From positions 166,682 through 230,681 of the forward strand of contig JAKUCV010003048.1 of assembly GCA_028386065.3 (NCBI GenBank): a stretch of 64,000 nucleotides of DNA. Reading direction: 5' to 3'. Below, in pieces: positions 10,446 through 23,846 of this stretch. Each line of letters starts with the position of its first letter. Within the stretch, counting starts at the first letter, position 1. The position numbers and the translations under genes were made by a program. The notes beneath the pieces are model-generated. The model was not told where the DNA came from. It ran no database searches and saw only the letters and a list, made by a program, of their open reading frames with translations. Origin of the DNA: Turnera subulata. Taxonomy: Eukaryota > Streptophyta > Magnoliopsida > Malpighiales > Passifloraceae.

Positions 10446-13400
10446 CTAGAGCACTCTTCATCTTCAATAGTTGAGAAGTTACTGCGCATCGCCTCCCACC
10501 ACTTGATAAAGTTGTTGAACCCTTCACTTCTAGGTTTATACGATAAGGATCCAGCAAACCACACAGCACCAGCAAAGTCACAGAAGAACAGGATGTGTTC
10601 CAGCATTTCAGGTTTCTTTGAGCATCTAGGGCACAAGGCCGATGGACATATCCTCCTCCGATACAGGTTCTCCTTGGTGGGCAAAGAATCATGACAGGCA
10701 TGCCAAATAAAGTGACAGACCTTCTTTGCACATTGCAAGTTCCACACATGTAACCAATCAAAATTTTCAAAAAAACTAGACATAGCTACATGATTAGGAG
10801 GGTTAGACGCAAGCAAAAGATGATAACCCGACCGAACAAGATAGACACCAGACTTAGAGAAACTCCAAAGTAATTGGTCAGGGACAGAAGTAAGGCTAAG
10901 AGGAATACTAAGGATGGCTTTTCTTACATGGGGTGGGAATAGTTGTTGGACTAGGTGCATGTTCCAGGTCTTGGTTTCCTGCCAAATTAAATCGCTAACT
11001 TTCATGGGCGCCACAGAAGAAGGATCAAGCATGGTATGCCCTCTAGGGTTGCAATCCAAGGGTCCTTGAAAGCCTGGATAGAACTGCCATCCCCTACTTT
11101 CCACCGTATTCCTTTTTGTAAAATCTTCCTTCCCTCTAAAATGCTTTTCCACCCTCACGATGGTCTGCTCCCCAGCTTTGCTGATAGAAAATCAGATAAA
11201 TGCCCTTAAGAATTCGGGCCCAGAAGGCATCTGGCTCGTGAAGCAACCTCCACCCTGTTTTAGCCAATAGAGATCTATTGAAAGCATTAAAATCTCGAAA
11301 CCTCATACCCCCCTCTCCACTTTGCCTTCGCTATATTGTCCCAGCTGATCCAATGTACCTTTCGGCCACCATCACTCTCACCCCACCAAAACTTCCTCAC
11401 ATCCCAATTTATCTTCTCGCATAAGGTTTTAGGGAAAAGAAAGCACATCATAGTATAGGTTGGTATGGCTGATACCACAGCCTTAATCATGACCTCATTA
11501 CTAGCTTCTGTCAGAAGTCTTTTTTTTCCAACCAGCCATTCTCGCTTGCACTCTATGACTGACAAATGCTAAGGCTTCCATCTTGGAGTGCCCAAGAATT
11601 AAAGGAAGTCCCAGGTACTTCTCGTTTTCGCCATAAGATGGCATATCCAGAACACCCATAACCTCCTACTTTTTCAAAAATGATCTATGATTTTTGGAAG
11701 TTGATGGTCTGCCCTGATGCCCTACAGTATTTCCCCAACAACTCTTTCAGCTTAGCTACGTCAGCGGCAGTGGCCCTTGTGAACAATAGTGCATCATCCG
11801 CAAAGAGTAGATACGTGAATGAAGGACAGAATCTGGTAATTTTATAACCAGTTAATCGTCCAGACTCCTCAGCCCATTGTATGAGTCTGGATAGAACATT
11901 AACAACAAAGAGGAAGAGGTAAGGCGATAGAGGATCACACTGTCTCAAGCCCCTCTTCGACTGGACCTTAATCCTTCTCTCCCCATTTATAAGGACAGAG
12001 TAGCAGACTGTTGCCACGCGTTCCATAAGTCGGGAAACCCATAACTCAGAGAACCCTATTTTTCCAAGGACTGCTCCCAAAAATCCCCATTCAACCTTGT
12101 TGTAGGCCTTGGCCATATCGAGCTTCACAGCCATATGTCGTGTTTTAGAGGCTTTCTTCCTTCTCAAAGCATGAAAAGCCTCATGCGCAACTAATATATT
12201 ATTATGTATTTGCCGGCTAGGTATAAAGGCTGACTGGAAGGGCGTGATTAGTATGGATAGAAACAGTTTGAGGCGATTAGTGATCAGCTTGGATATGATC
12301 TTATAGACAGAATTACATAAGCTGATAGGCCGTAGTTGAGACAGTCTGGTAGGGCTTTTCACCTTTGGGACTAGGGTGATCAAGGTTGCAATGAGTTCTT
12401 TTAGCATGAAACCTATTCTAAAAAGGGTTTTCACAGCTCGTCACACTCTCCCTCTTATTGTAGGCCAATAACTTTTGAAAAAACACCTAGGGTAGCCATC
12501 CAGCCCTGGGGCTTTATATGGGCCCAAACCAAACGCAGCTTCCTGGATTTCAACCTCTATTACTTCTCTTGTGAGTGCGATGTTCACCTCAGGGGACACA
12601 ACTCTTTCTGCAACCGTCAGGACCTCCTCATAATCAGAAGGATTTGAGGAAGAATACAGTTGAGTGAAATAGTTACCCACCAAGACATTAAGCTCCTGTT
12701 CATCTTGTGTCCATGTACCCTCCTCATCTTGTAGTTTGACAAGTTGATTCAGCTGTCTGCGATATAATGTGGAGGCATGAAAGAACTGGGTACTCTGATC
12801 TCCAAAAAGTAACCAGTTAACTCTTGAACGCTGAAACTAGAACTGCTCCTTCATACTCCACGCCTACTGCAATTCCTCCTCCAACTCCCTCTGTTTCTGG
12901 CTAGACTCTACAGTGATAGCGAGCTGTTTCACCCAACCCAATTCCCGTCTAAGTCGGTCGATCTTCACTCTGCCATTGCCCAGAACCTGTCTTCCCCAAA
13001 AAGAGAGAGCTCTACCATAATCTTAGAGACTCCTTATTAGAGCAAACATATCAGACGCAAATTTCAAAAGTCCCCATTCACGCTTCACAATCTCTTCACA
13101 TTCAGAGAAATCCAACCATTTGACCTCGAATTTGAAAGATGGCCTCATTCACCTAACCGCAGGGGCCATGTTGACGATTACAGGATAGTGGTCAGAGCCT
13201 ATAGGCAGTTCATGAATCACCTGCGTCTGTGGAAAAGTGCATAACCATTCCGAGTTACACAGAACCTTGTCAATCCTCTCCCGTACTTCTGCATTCGCCT
13301 CCCTATTGTTACACCATGTGAACTCTTGCCCACTAAACCCCATTTCCATCAGCCTCGCCTCCTCGAAAAACCTGTTAAACTAAGCAAGCATCTGGTTTGA

Positions 13401-13862
13401 GATAGGCAATAAACCTTGTTTATCCTCTTGGCTCAGCATAAGGTTGAAGTCTCCTAACAAAAGCCAAGGGTCACTTACTCTCCTTGCAATAGCGCTCAAG
13501 TTTGCTACAAACTCAGATCTATCTTGCCTCCTTGGAGGACCATAGACAAAAGTGGCCTCCCATTTAGGACCCTCCCCAGTTGGGACAACCAAATAGTGTA
13601 TAAAATTACAACACTTCTCCCTTATATGTATATGTACAGAACCATTCCACCATGAAGCTAGACCCTCTGATAAGCCAACGGGATCCACATACTCACCATT
13701 CTCTAAACTCACCATCCTTCTAAGTCTTTCTACTTTCCGCCTCTTATTTCTGGTTTTCATTAGAAAGATGATGGAGGGGCGTAGGGTGAAGCATAACCCT
13801 TTCAGATTCTGGGCTATCAGGGGGCGCCCCACACCCTGACAGTTCCAAACAAGAGCATTCAT
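10446..13862 (-). pseudogene. LINE ORF2 5' part: endonuclease, RT, zf-RVT
   Basis: The ATG ending at 13862 starts with MNALVWNCQGVGRP, the usual opening of plant LINE ORF2. Endonuclease blocks include LLLGDFNLMLS (about 13440) and RIDKVLCNSEW with IGSDHYPVIV (about 13160-13270). The reverse transcriptase has RPISLCNSVYKIISKLITNR, KLDMAKAYNKVEW, GLRQCDPLSPYLF and an intact FADD box in YLLFADDALLF at about 11795-11810. Two conserved sites are changed: AYDK-type to AYNK, and RQGDP-type to RQCDP. The zf-RVT region is recognised from C-x-x-C/H patterns such as ICPSALCPRC. Several stops and frame changes interrupt it, and it ends at the LTR insertion. Confidence 0.85.
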
Positions 13863-14041
13863 GGCTGCTGTGGTGGCTGTTTAGGGCCAGCCACCATCGC
13901 CTCGAATACATAGGGAGAAGACATAGTACTCACTTCATGTTCCAGGAACCTGGGAGCAGCACCTCTCAGTGTTGTACTAACATCACCAACTGTCCCTCCT
14001 AATCCACTTCCTCTCGTGCCATCATCCATCTCTCCTGCTGA

Positions 14042-15585
14042 TTATAACTCTGAAATCACCACCCCACAGTGTCTGTCTAGTCGCTTCTTAACTCGTATCC
14101 ATTTTGGTGAAGAGACCCCTACTTGGAAAGTTAGGAAGTCCGCTGATTTATCTATGTCCACAATTGGGCCCGTCTCACTTTCCTCAGGGACCCTGTATAA
14201 AAATTTCGGAATAAAGTTCCAGGCCCCTGGCCTCTGCTCATACACGAAATCTTTCGGGGTAAGGGGCCCCAACCTTCTCTTCTTGGGCTGGAAGGCTTTT
14301 TGGAATTCAGTAAATTCGGGTGGGCTTTGGGTAAAAGGATTGATTGATTGTATTTGGGCCCTGGTGTGCAAGTGGGCTTGAGGAGGCTGGTAGAGATTCC
14401 ACTGGCTCGTTTGAGGGACTGAACAAGATGAAGTTGTAACCGGACTAGATATAGGGATTGGTGAGCTACGGTTAGTGGGTAAATAAATTGTTCTGACAGG
14501 AATATCAGAGGAAGTGGGATTAGCAGAGAGGGTTAGGTCAAGGTTTAGTGGGAAACTGTCAAGGTTATGTGTGGTTACGATTTAAGAGGATTGGAAAATA
14601 AGATTACGGTGTGAGGTGCTATTAGAGGAAAAACCTGGTGACCTGTTTGGAAGTTCAGATTGTTGGGGCCCCTGCACAGGTCTTGGTCTGCCACTAGCAG
14701 TTGTCGAAAAGGGTGGTGCCAGCTGGCTAACCGCAGCACGTTGCTGACTGCTCTCAGACACATTGTCACTACCATCCTCCCCATGTCTCCTTCGCTCCTC
14801 TACTTGCATAAGCCTTCGAAGTGAAGCTTTCATCTCCATGTTTGATATTATGATTTTTGCATAAATAGAAGGACCATAGCTAAGCTTCTGCCCCTGGTAG
14901 TCAAGCCTCTTCTCACATCTACTAAGGACATGGCCTAGCCTTTCGTAACTATAACAAAAATCTAGGAGGCGTTCAAAGCTAAAATCAGCTTTAACATCAG
15001 GCTTCCTTCTCTTTTCCAAGTGAACCCCAGCCTAAGGGGCTCATCCACCTTCATCATCACGCGGATTCTAAAATAGTTATCAAAACAGACATCCTTCTTC
15101 TCCCCTAGATCAATCTCAAGGCACTCCACAAAACTGCAGCCTATGATCCAAGCATTTTCTTTAATCTGCTTGTGAACAGGCAAACCTCGAACATGAACCC
15201 AGAAAGGTGATGTTGAGAAATCAATCTCATCAAAGACCGCCTCGACGCCCCAGTCTTTCAGCACAAGATGAGCGCCCATAGTCGTCAAAGGGCCTTGAGA
15301 CAGGATCCTTGCCTTATCACTGCGATCATAGAACAGGGAAATGAACACATTATCCTCAACATCATAGATATCCAAGGTTGCACCAACTTTCCAAGATTTC
15401 CTAATGGTGATCTTAGCTGCCCTCTTGTTCAGCAGTACATCACAGATAAGTTTGCCTACAAGCATCCTCTGAGCAACCCGAGCATTAACAGCCGGATCAT
15501 CTTTCAAGGACAATTCAACCTCCTGACACCGGAGCCCCCTGGTCTGAACCACTAAGGAGTCAATACCCCTACCTTGATCCTCCAT
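14042..15585 (-). pseudogene. LINE ORF1, DUF4283 type, frameshifted
   Basis: The first frame, starting at the ATG ending at 15585, carries a DUF4283-like segment with LVGKLICDVLLNKRA and IRKSWK, followed by LVLKDWG and SPFWVHVRGLPVH. Near 15000 the frame shifts. The continuation carries the zinc-knuckle region as FCYSYERLGHVLSRC, where the second cysteine of the usual C-x2-C is a tyrosine. A stop at about 14582 and another frame change precede a C-terminal block (QKAFQPKKRRLGPLTPKDFV) ending at 14042. The expected job is RNA binding with ORF2 in the LINE particle. This copy cannot be translated as one protein. Confidence 0.75.
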
Positions 15586-15900
15586 CAATGAGCACCTGCT
15601 AAGTTAGCGCTTTAATCCTGCAAGTGTAACTATGTAGAACGCACACATGTACACAGGAGAAACGCAGAAGTACACACGTTATAAGATAGATCAAAGATAA
15701 AGCCAAAAGCTGGACTTTCAAGAAAATGGTACTCTAAGAACACGATCTAAACACGAGATCCTAGAACACAAACACACAAACCCAAAGAAGAAAGCTTAAT
15801 AGAGAAAACATGACATTGGGGGAGAAGAGTTGGATTTAGACCCCTAGACAAGGACCAAAAGACATAACACCCACAAAACTGACGAATATGAGACAAACAA

Positions 15901-17139
15901 CCGGGTCACATCAATTGTAAAAGAGTACTCGGAGAGGATTTAGGGTAGAGGACTGGAAAGGAAGAAATTAGGAGATATACTAAGCCATGAAGACCTAAAA
16001 CTTAAAAGACAAGCTTTAGACAGAGTTTTACTCTCTAGAGAGAAAACGGTAAATGTCCGTTAAAAATTGAGCTGCCAAACTGGGTTCCTAAGAAAAGGAA
16101 TATTGTTGTAAATAAATTATGGTGAATGTCATTATTACCATCCAGTAAAACTTATTTTTACCATACTCGAATTTACCCCCAGTAAAATTCTTTACTATAC
16201 ACTAAACTTTCACATGGGTTTTTCTTCTACCTACCAATCTACCTCCTTTGTCTTCATCTTTATTACCTAAATTCATGTGATTTTAATTCTTATAATCCAA
16301 CCTAACTTATTTGTTTTTATCCTCCCATTTTCACCTATAAATACCCCCCCTTCATTTCTATACATACACACACAATCCAACCATAAACTCACTCCCTCCT
16401 TACACACCCTCCCTTAATCTCCCTTCATCATTTTATAATTATATAATTTCTCCATTTGTAATTACCATCAAAAGTGTATTATTACAAAGGTGTACTATTA
16501 CCATCAAGTTAATATTACTACCATCAAGGTGCTTTTCACCTTTAATTTTATAACAATTATCGCGTTGTAAAAAAAATTCCAGAGCATTTTCATCATCATC
16601 AATGTATTTTAATCCAAATAATTTGGATCCGTTTACTTTAAGCTTGGAAAACGTTGGGCTTTTCCTGAAAAATAAAGATTGGGGTTTTCAGTTTCATGCA
16701 GCATCCCTTGTAACCGAAAAATGGTTGGGCTTGTACTCATGGAGGGTGAGTCCTAGCACATAAATTCTAAAGACTCTTTTTGTCTCTTAAGAAAAAAATC
16801 ATTGGAATATAGTATTTTTTTTTTGTATCACCAACTGACGGGCTCATTCATTTCAATTGAATGGGAGAGAATTGCATCTTGGGTTCATGGGCCGTGACCA
16901 AAATTTTCAATCTTTTAATTTATTCCCTCTTTTTTTTTTCTTTTTTTGACTTTATAGATGATTTTTTCACATCACCTCACCTGGCCATTTTCCTGGAGGA
17001 GAACAATCGTGGAGGATCTCATTAGATATTTTCATTATTTATCTCCACTTCTAGTAACCTAAAAAAAAAAAAACACACACACACACACATCAATATAAAA
17101 ACAACCCAGCTGCTTTAAACTTTTTTTTTGCAAATAAAA
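15901..17139. other. Intergenic region upstream of the fibrillin gene
   Basis: AT-rich, with repeated TTACCATC-type words near 16130-16560, a TATAAATA at about 16337 with no gene after it, and a CA microsatellite at 17073-17089. I see no coding sequence. Confidence 0.4.
17073..17100 (+). promoter_or_regulatory. CA microsatellite and TATA-like box before the fibrillin gene
   Basis: An (AC)n run at 17073-17089 is followed by ATATAAAA at 17093-17100. If this is the TATA box, the 5' UTR before the ATG at 17140 would be only about 10-15 bases. A start site further upstream is equally possible. Confidence 0.3.
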
Positions 17140-19952
17140 ATGGCTCTAAAATTGCATGTATTTGGTGCAGGCATAAAACTGAACTCCTCTCCAGCATCAT
17201 TTGCCCCATCATACCATGATGCAAGAACTCCAAATTTCAAGGACCAAAAGCTGTTGAAATCATCACTAAGAACCTCCCTCGTTTGTCAATGTTCTCTAGT
17301 GGATGAACAACAACAGCAACAGCAGCAGCAGAAGCAGCAAATCTCATTTACTCAGCAAGAGAATGAGCTCATCAATGCACTCATTGGGATACAAGGCCGA
17401 GGAAAATCAGCAACTCCCCAGCAACTCAATGTGAGCAGAGACGGACTTGCATACACTTTTTGCATTTTTTTGGAAGTTGGGTTTTCTTTCTTTTTTCCTA
17501 ATCAATTAAAGTGTTCAAAAGATGACATTTGGAGCTCTTAATTTGCAGGATGTAGAGATTGCTGTTAAAGTGCTAGAGGGCTTAGAAGGAGTGCCAGGCC
17601 CGGTTAGTCTTTCCTTTCTTATTCTTGTGTCCAGTTCAAGTTTCCAGTACTTGAAATATGATTTCTGGTGATGTAATGATGAGTGCTCGTTTGCTTAACT
17701 AAAGTCCATTTCTTTTAAAGTGTTGTCTATCTTGTTAGTGTTACTCCTCAAAAGAGCTAGCTTTGTGTATCTGATTATTTACAGACAAACTCGGATTTAA
17801 TAGAAGGTCGCTGGCAGTTGATGTTTACGACTAGACCCGGGACAGCTTCTCCCATTCAGGTTAGCTATACATCTCTGTCATGCATTATTGTCGCTTGCAG
17901 CATTTGTCAGAAGACTATGTGATGCTTCTTTGATCAGGAGAAGAACAATAGATTAACCACACTTATCAGTCAATTTCTATTCCAGGATATGCTTACTTCA
18001 AGATATGCTTTAAACATGATTAACCCATGAATGATTGTTTTGTTTTGTTTTGTTTCCCATATTGGAGTTAGTCCAAAGTTCAATAGGGGCAAAATGACCC
18101 ATATACACATACAAACATGGATAGCCTGATATTGATTTTGCGTTTCTCTGGTTGTATTATCTTTGCAGAGAACATTCGTGGGTGTTGATTTCTTTAGTGT
18201 ATTCCAAGAGGTGTACCTGCGGACAAATGATCGGCGTGTATCCAATATTGTTAGATTCTCAGATGCAATAGGTGAGCTGAAAGTAGAGGTATGAGGTCCC
18301 TCTCTTTTCCTGTTTAACATATCAAACTGTTATGTTGTTGCAAGGAACTGTGAAATCTACCATACCACACACTGTGTACTACTGCTTTCAGGAGTTTTAA
18401 CTTTCGGTTTCTTGGAAAATTCTTAATGCTCTTAAGAAATCAGTAAAGAAGCAATAGTTTACTAACACATTAACTGAAGAATCAAACAGTAACTTATCAT
18501 CCCTTTTCTCACAGGCTGCAGCATCCATTGAGAACGGGAAACGGATCCTTTTCCGATTCGATAGAGCAGCATTTGCATTCAAATTTTTACCATTCAAAGT
18601 TCCATATCCGGTGCCATTTAGGCTTCTCGGTGATGAAGCGAAAGGTTGGTTGGACACCACATATTTGTCCCCTTCTGGAAATCTTCGCATCTCAAGAGGG
18701 AACAAGGTAATTTTTTCTGATATTATGGCCTCTAGGATACCAGTTTAGCAACTATGCCTGTGTGTATATTCCTGGTGAAGTAGTATGTTTGCGTGGAAAA
18801 TGTTTTAGAGTTTCCTATTGATGTGGCATACTGAAGATCTGCCACAATGTTTTTTAGTGCAGGGCACCACATTTGTGCTGCAGAAGAAGACTGAGCCTAG
18901 GCAAAGATTGTTGACTGCTATTTCCGCAGGGAAAGGAGTTAGTGAGGTAATTCTGAAACTAAAGAAGAAGCTTGTTGCCAAAAGGCATGCTTCTTTCTGA
19001 TGTACCAAAATTGCTAGTTGCATTGATACAGCAACCTTTGCAGGCAATAGATGAGTTTATAACTTCAAACCAGAAAATAACCAAGGATGAACTAGAACTC
19101 GTGGATGGAGAATGGCAAATGATATGGAGTTCACAGGTAACTGAATGCAAATATTGTTGGGGAATAAATTCTCCTTGGCTTGAATTGGCCTACCATGATC
19201 ACATGAACATATTAAGAAATAAAGTAGAAATTAAAATTGACACATTATTGTTTTGATTTTAATCTTGCCTGCAATTACTCTCAAACTTCAAACTTTTCAG
19301 TGATATTGTCTTACTAGTATATTCTTATGTTGGCAGGCAGAGACAGATAGTTGGATAGAGAATGCCGCTAATGGTCTTATGGGAAAGCAGGTAATAAACT
19401 AAGATTATGATGATATAATGCATATGATTATATTCTAATCGTATGGATGTCCCAGATCGTCAGAAATGCACAACTGAAATTTGTGGTTGACATCTTCCTC
19501 GGACTCAGATTCTCCATGATTGGAACACTTGTGTACGTGTCCTTAAAATCCCTTTAGTGATGTACTTACGGGGAAAAGTATGATTAGTTTCCATTTAATT
19601 CTTTTTTTTTTTTTCGTAAGTTATCCATACTTCAAAATCATGTAATTGGCAGAAAATCTGGAAGCAACAAGTATGATGTTACAATGAATGATGCTGCTAT
19701 AATCGGTGGCCCATTTGGATATCCTTTCGACATGGAAACCAAGATAACCCTTGAATTGCTGTAAGATACTCATCTACATATGCAAAATAATCAGCTATTA
19801 GTTACTTGTTTCTTTCAGTCAAAAAAATGGTTACTTGTTTCTGATATTGGCTCTGCATTTACTGCAGGTATAGTGATGAAAAGATCAGAATCAGCCGAGG
19901 GTACAATAGAATTGTGTTTGTGCATATACGGACGGATGGATCAAGGAAATAA
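17140..19952 (+). CDS. PAP12: Plastid-lipid-associated protein 12 type (fibrillin family), chloroplast
   Basis: Eleven exons read cleanly: 17140-17430, 17549-17602, 17785-17859, 18169-18288, 18515-18706, 18863-18946, 19044-19136, 19337-19390, 19456-19532, 19653-19760, 19868-19952. All introns are GT-AG. The sum is 1,233 bases, giving 410 residues, close to Arabidopsis PAP12. Fibrillins are lipocalin-like proteins of plastoglobules and thylakoids that bind lipids. Residues 1-55 are Ser-rich and basic, as in a transit peptide, followed by a Gln tract (QQQQQQQQKQQ). Two fibrillin-type halves are visible: EGRWQLMFTTRPGTASP at about 121-138 and DGEWQMIWSSQ at about 293-303. The latter leads to the C-terminal part with GGPFGYPFDMETKITLELLYSD and RISRGYNRIVFVH. 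The start is the first ATG. No break or odd residue is seen. The symbol follows the Arabidopsis family member and is by resemblance. Confidence 0.93.
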
Positions 19953-20070
19953 ACCACCAAGTAAAACCCAAGATGTCCAGCATTATTAGCCTTTCATTGT
20001 TCCTTGAGCTCCTTTTTTCTTGGAGAGAATTATACTTTCTTTGTGATAATAACTTCGTGATCCAATAGTA

Positions 20071-20076
20071 AATAAA
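20071..20076 (+). terminator. Candidate poly(A) signal of the fibrillin gene
   Basis: AATAAA about 120 bases after the stop codon, in an AT-rich 3' UTR. Confidence 0.45.
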
Positions 20077-20370
20077 ATTATACTGGTTTATTGATTCCCC
20101 AGCGTGTGCAATTGACACGTTCTCACATTGATTATTCCTTCCAATTTCAGTTTTGAATCAACGATAAGGTAAAAGTGTTTGAATGGCATCATAGTTAGAG
20201 AAGAAAATATATAGGGACCATATTGCTAAATTTGGAAGGACCTAGATGCTTAATTTGAAATCTCAAGGGGCCATGGCCACCTCTGGCCCCCTAGGATTGG
20301 GGCATTAGGTTGGATCATCATGGGAACATAAGTTCATGTTTATTTTATTACATGCCAAAGTTTCTGAGCA

Positions 20371-20401
<31 letters not shown>

Positions 20402-20633
20402 GCAACTAAGTTTCTGAGCATTCACAATGGTTGTTCTTTGGAAATATTAAATCTATGCAGTAAGTTTGAGAAAAACAACGGACAGTAGTCTCAATTTCAT
20501 CGGGGAAAAAAAAAAAAAAGAAGCGAAGATAAATAACCATCAAGAAGAGTTGTATAAAATGAGAAACTCCAAGAGGAATAGAAAAGGGAAAGTGTGCTAA
20601 TCAACAGGTACATCGATAAGCTTCTCATATGAC

Positions 20634-20930
20634 TCAAGCCAACCAAACCAACCCGCCGATCATGTTGTAACAAAGTCTACACCGCTCGAAGGAGCCCCGC
20701 ATGCCATCGATATGTGATATCCTACTGCCGAATACAAGAAATAACTCATATGCCATGCTTTTCTGAAGCCCATTGAATAAACCCCAAAGTTTAGCATTCA
20801 AAGGAGAGCATTGACCAATATTAAAGCAGAAACCAGCTAACCAATTCCCAAACGAATCCCGCAGTAATCCCTCTGCTGAAGCTTTCTTTGTTCCTATTGG
20901 TTGTGGGATCCATTTTAACAGAAATAACAT
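20634..20930 (-). pseudogene. LINE RNase H remnant
   Basis: The minus strand encodes ASAEGLLRDSFGNWLAGFCF followed by CSPLNAKLWGLFNGLQ. This is the core of the plant LINE/RVT_3 RNase H domain (GxxRDxxGxWxxGF...AExxAxxxGL), with the usual acidic residue after L-N-A changed to lysine. Flanking RT is missing, so this is a short dead fragment. Confidence 0.7.
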
Positions 20931-23846
20931 GGCAATGGGGCGTGAACTAAACTAGCAATTAGCATGATTGTCTACTTTGAAAATTTTTATTATAAAAATT
21001 TGATTACAGTGTCCACTTTGTATGGATTTATTGGATTGCAAATTATTAAATCAACATCAAACCAAATCGATGATCAAACAGATTCAACCCTATGCTCTCT
21101 AATCTCTAGAAACAAGGCCATGGTTTCCACTAATCTAAGTTGAACTGCGTGGGCCAATCCGGGTATAACACCTTGGTCACAAATCGTAACAGAGTTCAGC
21201 CCACAAATTGGTAGGAAGATCTGGGCCAAACAAGGGCTCACTTGTAAAGCAAGACTCCTAGCAACCTCTATCCGGTCGTGACTAGATAGAGAACAACTTT
21301 AAAAGTAAAGGGAATTGGACGGCCTTTATTTTTCTTCTCCCCGACAGGATAAGTGTGGTTCCTTCTCAACCATACAATTCATACCCCCCCGAATAAAGTA
21401 ACCTGTCCAAATCATCCAAGGACCTATCCGTAACTCCACACCACACACTTTCTCTGTTAAATTGTTTTTTCTCTTTTTTGATGTGATTCTCTGTTAAATT
21501 GCTGATGCGACTCTCCCCCCCGCAAACAAAATCAACAGAAGTTTTCCACGAACTCAAATATTATTGAATTGGCCACCTCCGGAGATACCTTTTTAGATAA
21601 TACCCAATACAAAACATTAAACAACATAAAAAGGAAAAAAGAAAACAGAACAGGTGTCTTCAAAACGTGAAATGTGACGGTGACTAATGAGGCAAGGAGT
21701 ACAGCTATTTTTAACTTGTATTTTTGTTTGTAAGGGAAAAGAAAAAACGAAAAAACAAAAAAAAAAAAAGAAGTCATTCGTATTGCGGCGTTATTCTTCC
21801 CAAGACTGGCTATAAAAAAGAGGACAAAAAGAGGAAACATCCAGGGCATAGAATTTTTGGGGACATTCGTCAAAAGGCAAAATATTACACATACACGTAA
21901 ACATGTGGTGATGAATTCCTGGTTAGTTCGTTCCTGCCTCCACCTCCCTTCTAGTTATGCAAAGACTGAAGACACATGGGTCGGGTCAGCAAAGGGACCG
22001 AGTACCCTGCAGATGTTTGCAGAGTTGGAGACCATCTCCTCCCTCCCATTTACATCCTCCAAAAGGAGCTGACCAAACTGTACAATTCAATCAACCCATC
22101 TTTTCATCATACACATATATATTGGACATCCTCAAGTGTATTTATTCCCATTCCCAATCCTGTATAACAACAATTCAGGTCATGTTTTACAAATATCATA
22201 TCGGAGAACTAAAGGAATTATTGGCTAAGCTAGTCCAGGGAGATAAATCCCCATAATAATCAACAAAAATCCTGACCCGTTCCAATAATCAGATGGCGAT
22301 TACAACTCACAAGCGATCAAAAGCACCAAAAGTTCGTCCACTAACCTTCCATGCTCAGATCACAGCAAACTTCGCCATTCAGATTGGGAAGCAATCAGCC
22401 AATACATTTGTAGAAGCTGTCTCCCTGATGCTGGTAGATACCATCATTGATGAACATTGATTTCAGGCAGCAAAGGTTGAGTTCTCCCTTGGTACATTTA
22501 TTGAAGTACCTCCTTAAACAGGCAGAAGATGATAAAGAGGAAATCCATGATGTGAGCCAAAAACCAAGGCAAAAGGAAAGATTGCATAAGCCACATCCTC
22601 AAAAAGCAAGATGTTACACTGTCAAATGCAAGCAGCAACACAGAGACATATAGCCCAAGGTCAAAACCTTTCTAACTGACGAATCTGCAGTAACACAAGG
22701 GTTTCACAGGTAAAAGGCCTACCTGATGATCCCCGAGTTCTGGCTCCACATTACTTGCTTGGAATCAACTCTCCACAAATGAGCATGTCCCAGCCTTTGG
22801 TTCTAGCGACATGCAGACAATCTTCCTCATCTACTGAACCATCCAAAAGTCAGTGCAGGAATAAATTACCATAACAGTCATATTTCCAATAAATATTGGT
22901 GCATAGTCTCAACCATTGTAACATCTCGTACATTTTTCCAATGGAGGTCCTAAATAAACCAACATCACTGTCCCGATAATAAGTTATGCCTTTGCTTGAA
23001 TAGAAAGACTGATTTGAAAATCTAGAACATCAGACGTCACAAGCACCAGATAGACCAATTCCAACTCAAAAGTCTGCATTAGCTAACATTTAAATTTCGA
23101 AGGAACATATAACTGACTCCCACTCTTCACTTAAAGAAACCCAGAGCAGGTACCAATGAACAACAGCTACAAGAACTTATGGTGGAGTCACTTCTAGCTT
23201 CCAAACTCTGTTTCCCCCTGAAGCAACTAAAAAGAGGGAGTACATACCATAATAAGCTGTGGATATCACAAAGTCCTTCATGCGCGCCCCCATCTCTCAC
23301 AGAAACCACCACAAATAACATTAAAACCGAAACTTAATAGACAACATAAATATTCGAAATTAAAATGTACCATGATGAAGCCTTACACAAAATACCATAA
23401 ATAACTATTATGATACAATAGTATTTATCAAATTAGGAAAAAGAAATCCAGATACAACATGGTCAAAGATTACGAGTACACAATAAGGCTACATCCAAAT
23501 TCAAAAGCACGTTAATGTGACATACAGATTTGATGCTTTATCATTGAACCAACCTTCATCGACTCCTCCATCCTGTAACCACAAGCATCCCACTGCCCTG
23601 AAACAGCCCTAAAATGGATAAAACCCCAGAACCTACTTTCTAAAGATGTTAAACCAAACCAGGTAAGCAAAGGGAAACCCAGCCGTTGCTGACCTCATCT
23701 CCCCTCACAGACCAAGACATAAAGAAGAAAGAAAGTAGAAAACCTAAACTAACATCTACACAGAATACTTGTATGCATTGTACAAATGCATAAGCAAAAT
23801 ATTCTACATATTCAGAGTTAGACTTACATTGATGCGGGAGGGACAA
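20931..23846. other. No further gene resolved; 3' flank of the minus-strand gene
   Basis: The part next to 23847 is probably 3' UTR of the minus-strand gene. CAAT|GTAAGT on the minus strand near 23829 would be a good splice donor within that UTR. Elsewhere there are only short frames with no recognised domain, including a hydrophobic frame at 21532-21873 made by T-rich runs. I see no RNA gene or clear transposon end. Confidence 0.35.

Larger units (their letters stand above)
6669..15900 (-). mobile_element. Second L1-type LINE, near full length, split by an LTR element
   Basis: Reading leftward, the element holds a 5' region, ORF1 (15585-14042), ORF2 endonuclease (13862-13149), reverse transcriptase (12683-11287), the zinc-binding zf-RVT region (11158-10446), then a 3-kb LTR retrotransposon insertion, the RNase H domain (7392-6734), a short 3' UTR and an A-run seen as T-rich sequence near 6670. 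Removing 7398-10440 plus one TSD copy rejoins the zf-RVT tail to the following LINE sequence. The right (5') boundary is approximate. Stops and frameshifts throughout make it non-autonomous. Confidence 0.85.

Noticed and set aside
20240..20310. GGGGCCA...TGGCCCC stem near the fibrillin gene 3' flank as a terminator
   Set aside because: Plant pol II genes do not use such hairpins; it is probably incidental.
21532..21873. Hydrophobic 113-codon frame resembling a membrane protein
   Set aside because: Made of A/T-rich runs; Phe/Leu/Lys content follows base composition, and no relatives or motifs are recognised.
22293..22458. Short plus-strand frame beginning MAITTHKRSKAPKV
   Set aside because: It has a plausible look but only about 55 codons, no domain and no supporting signals.
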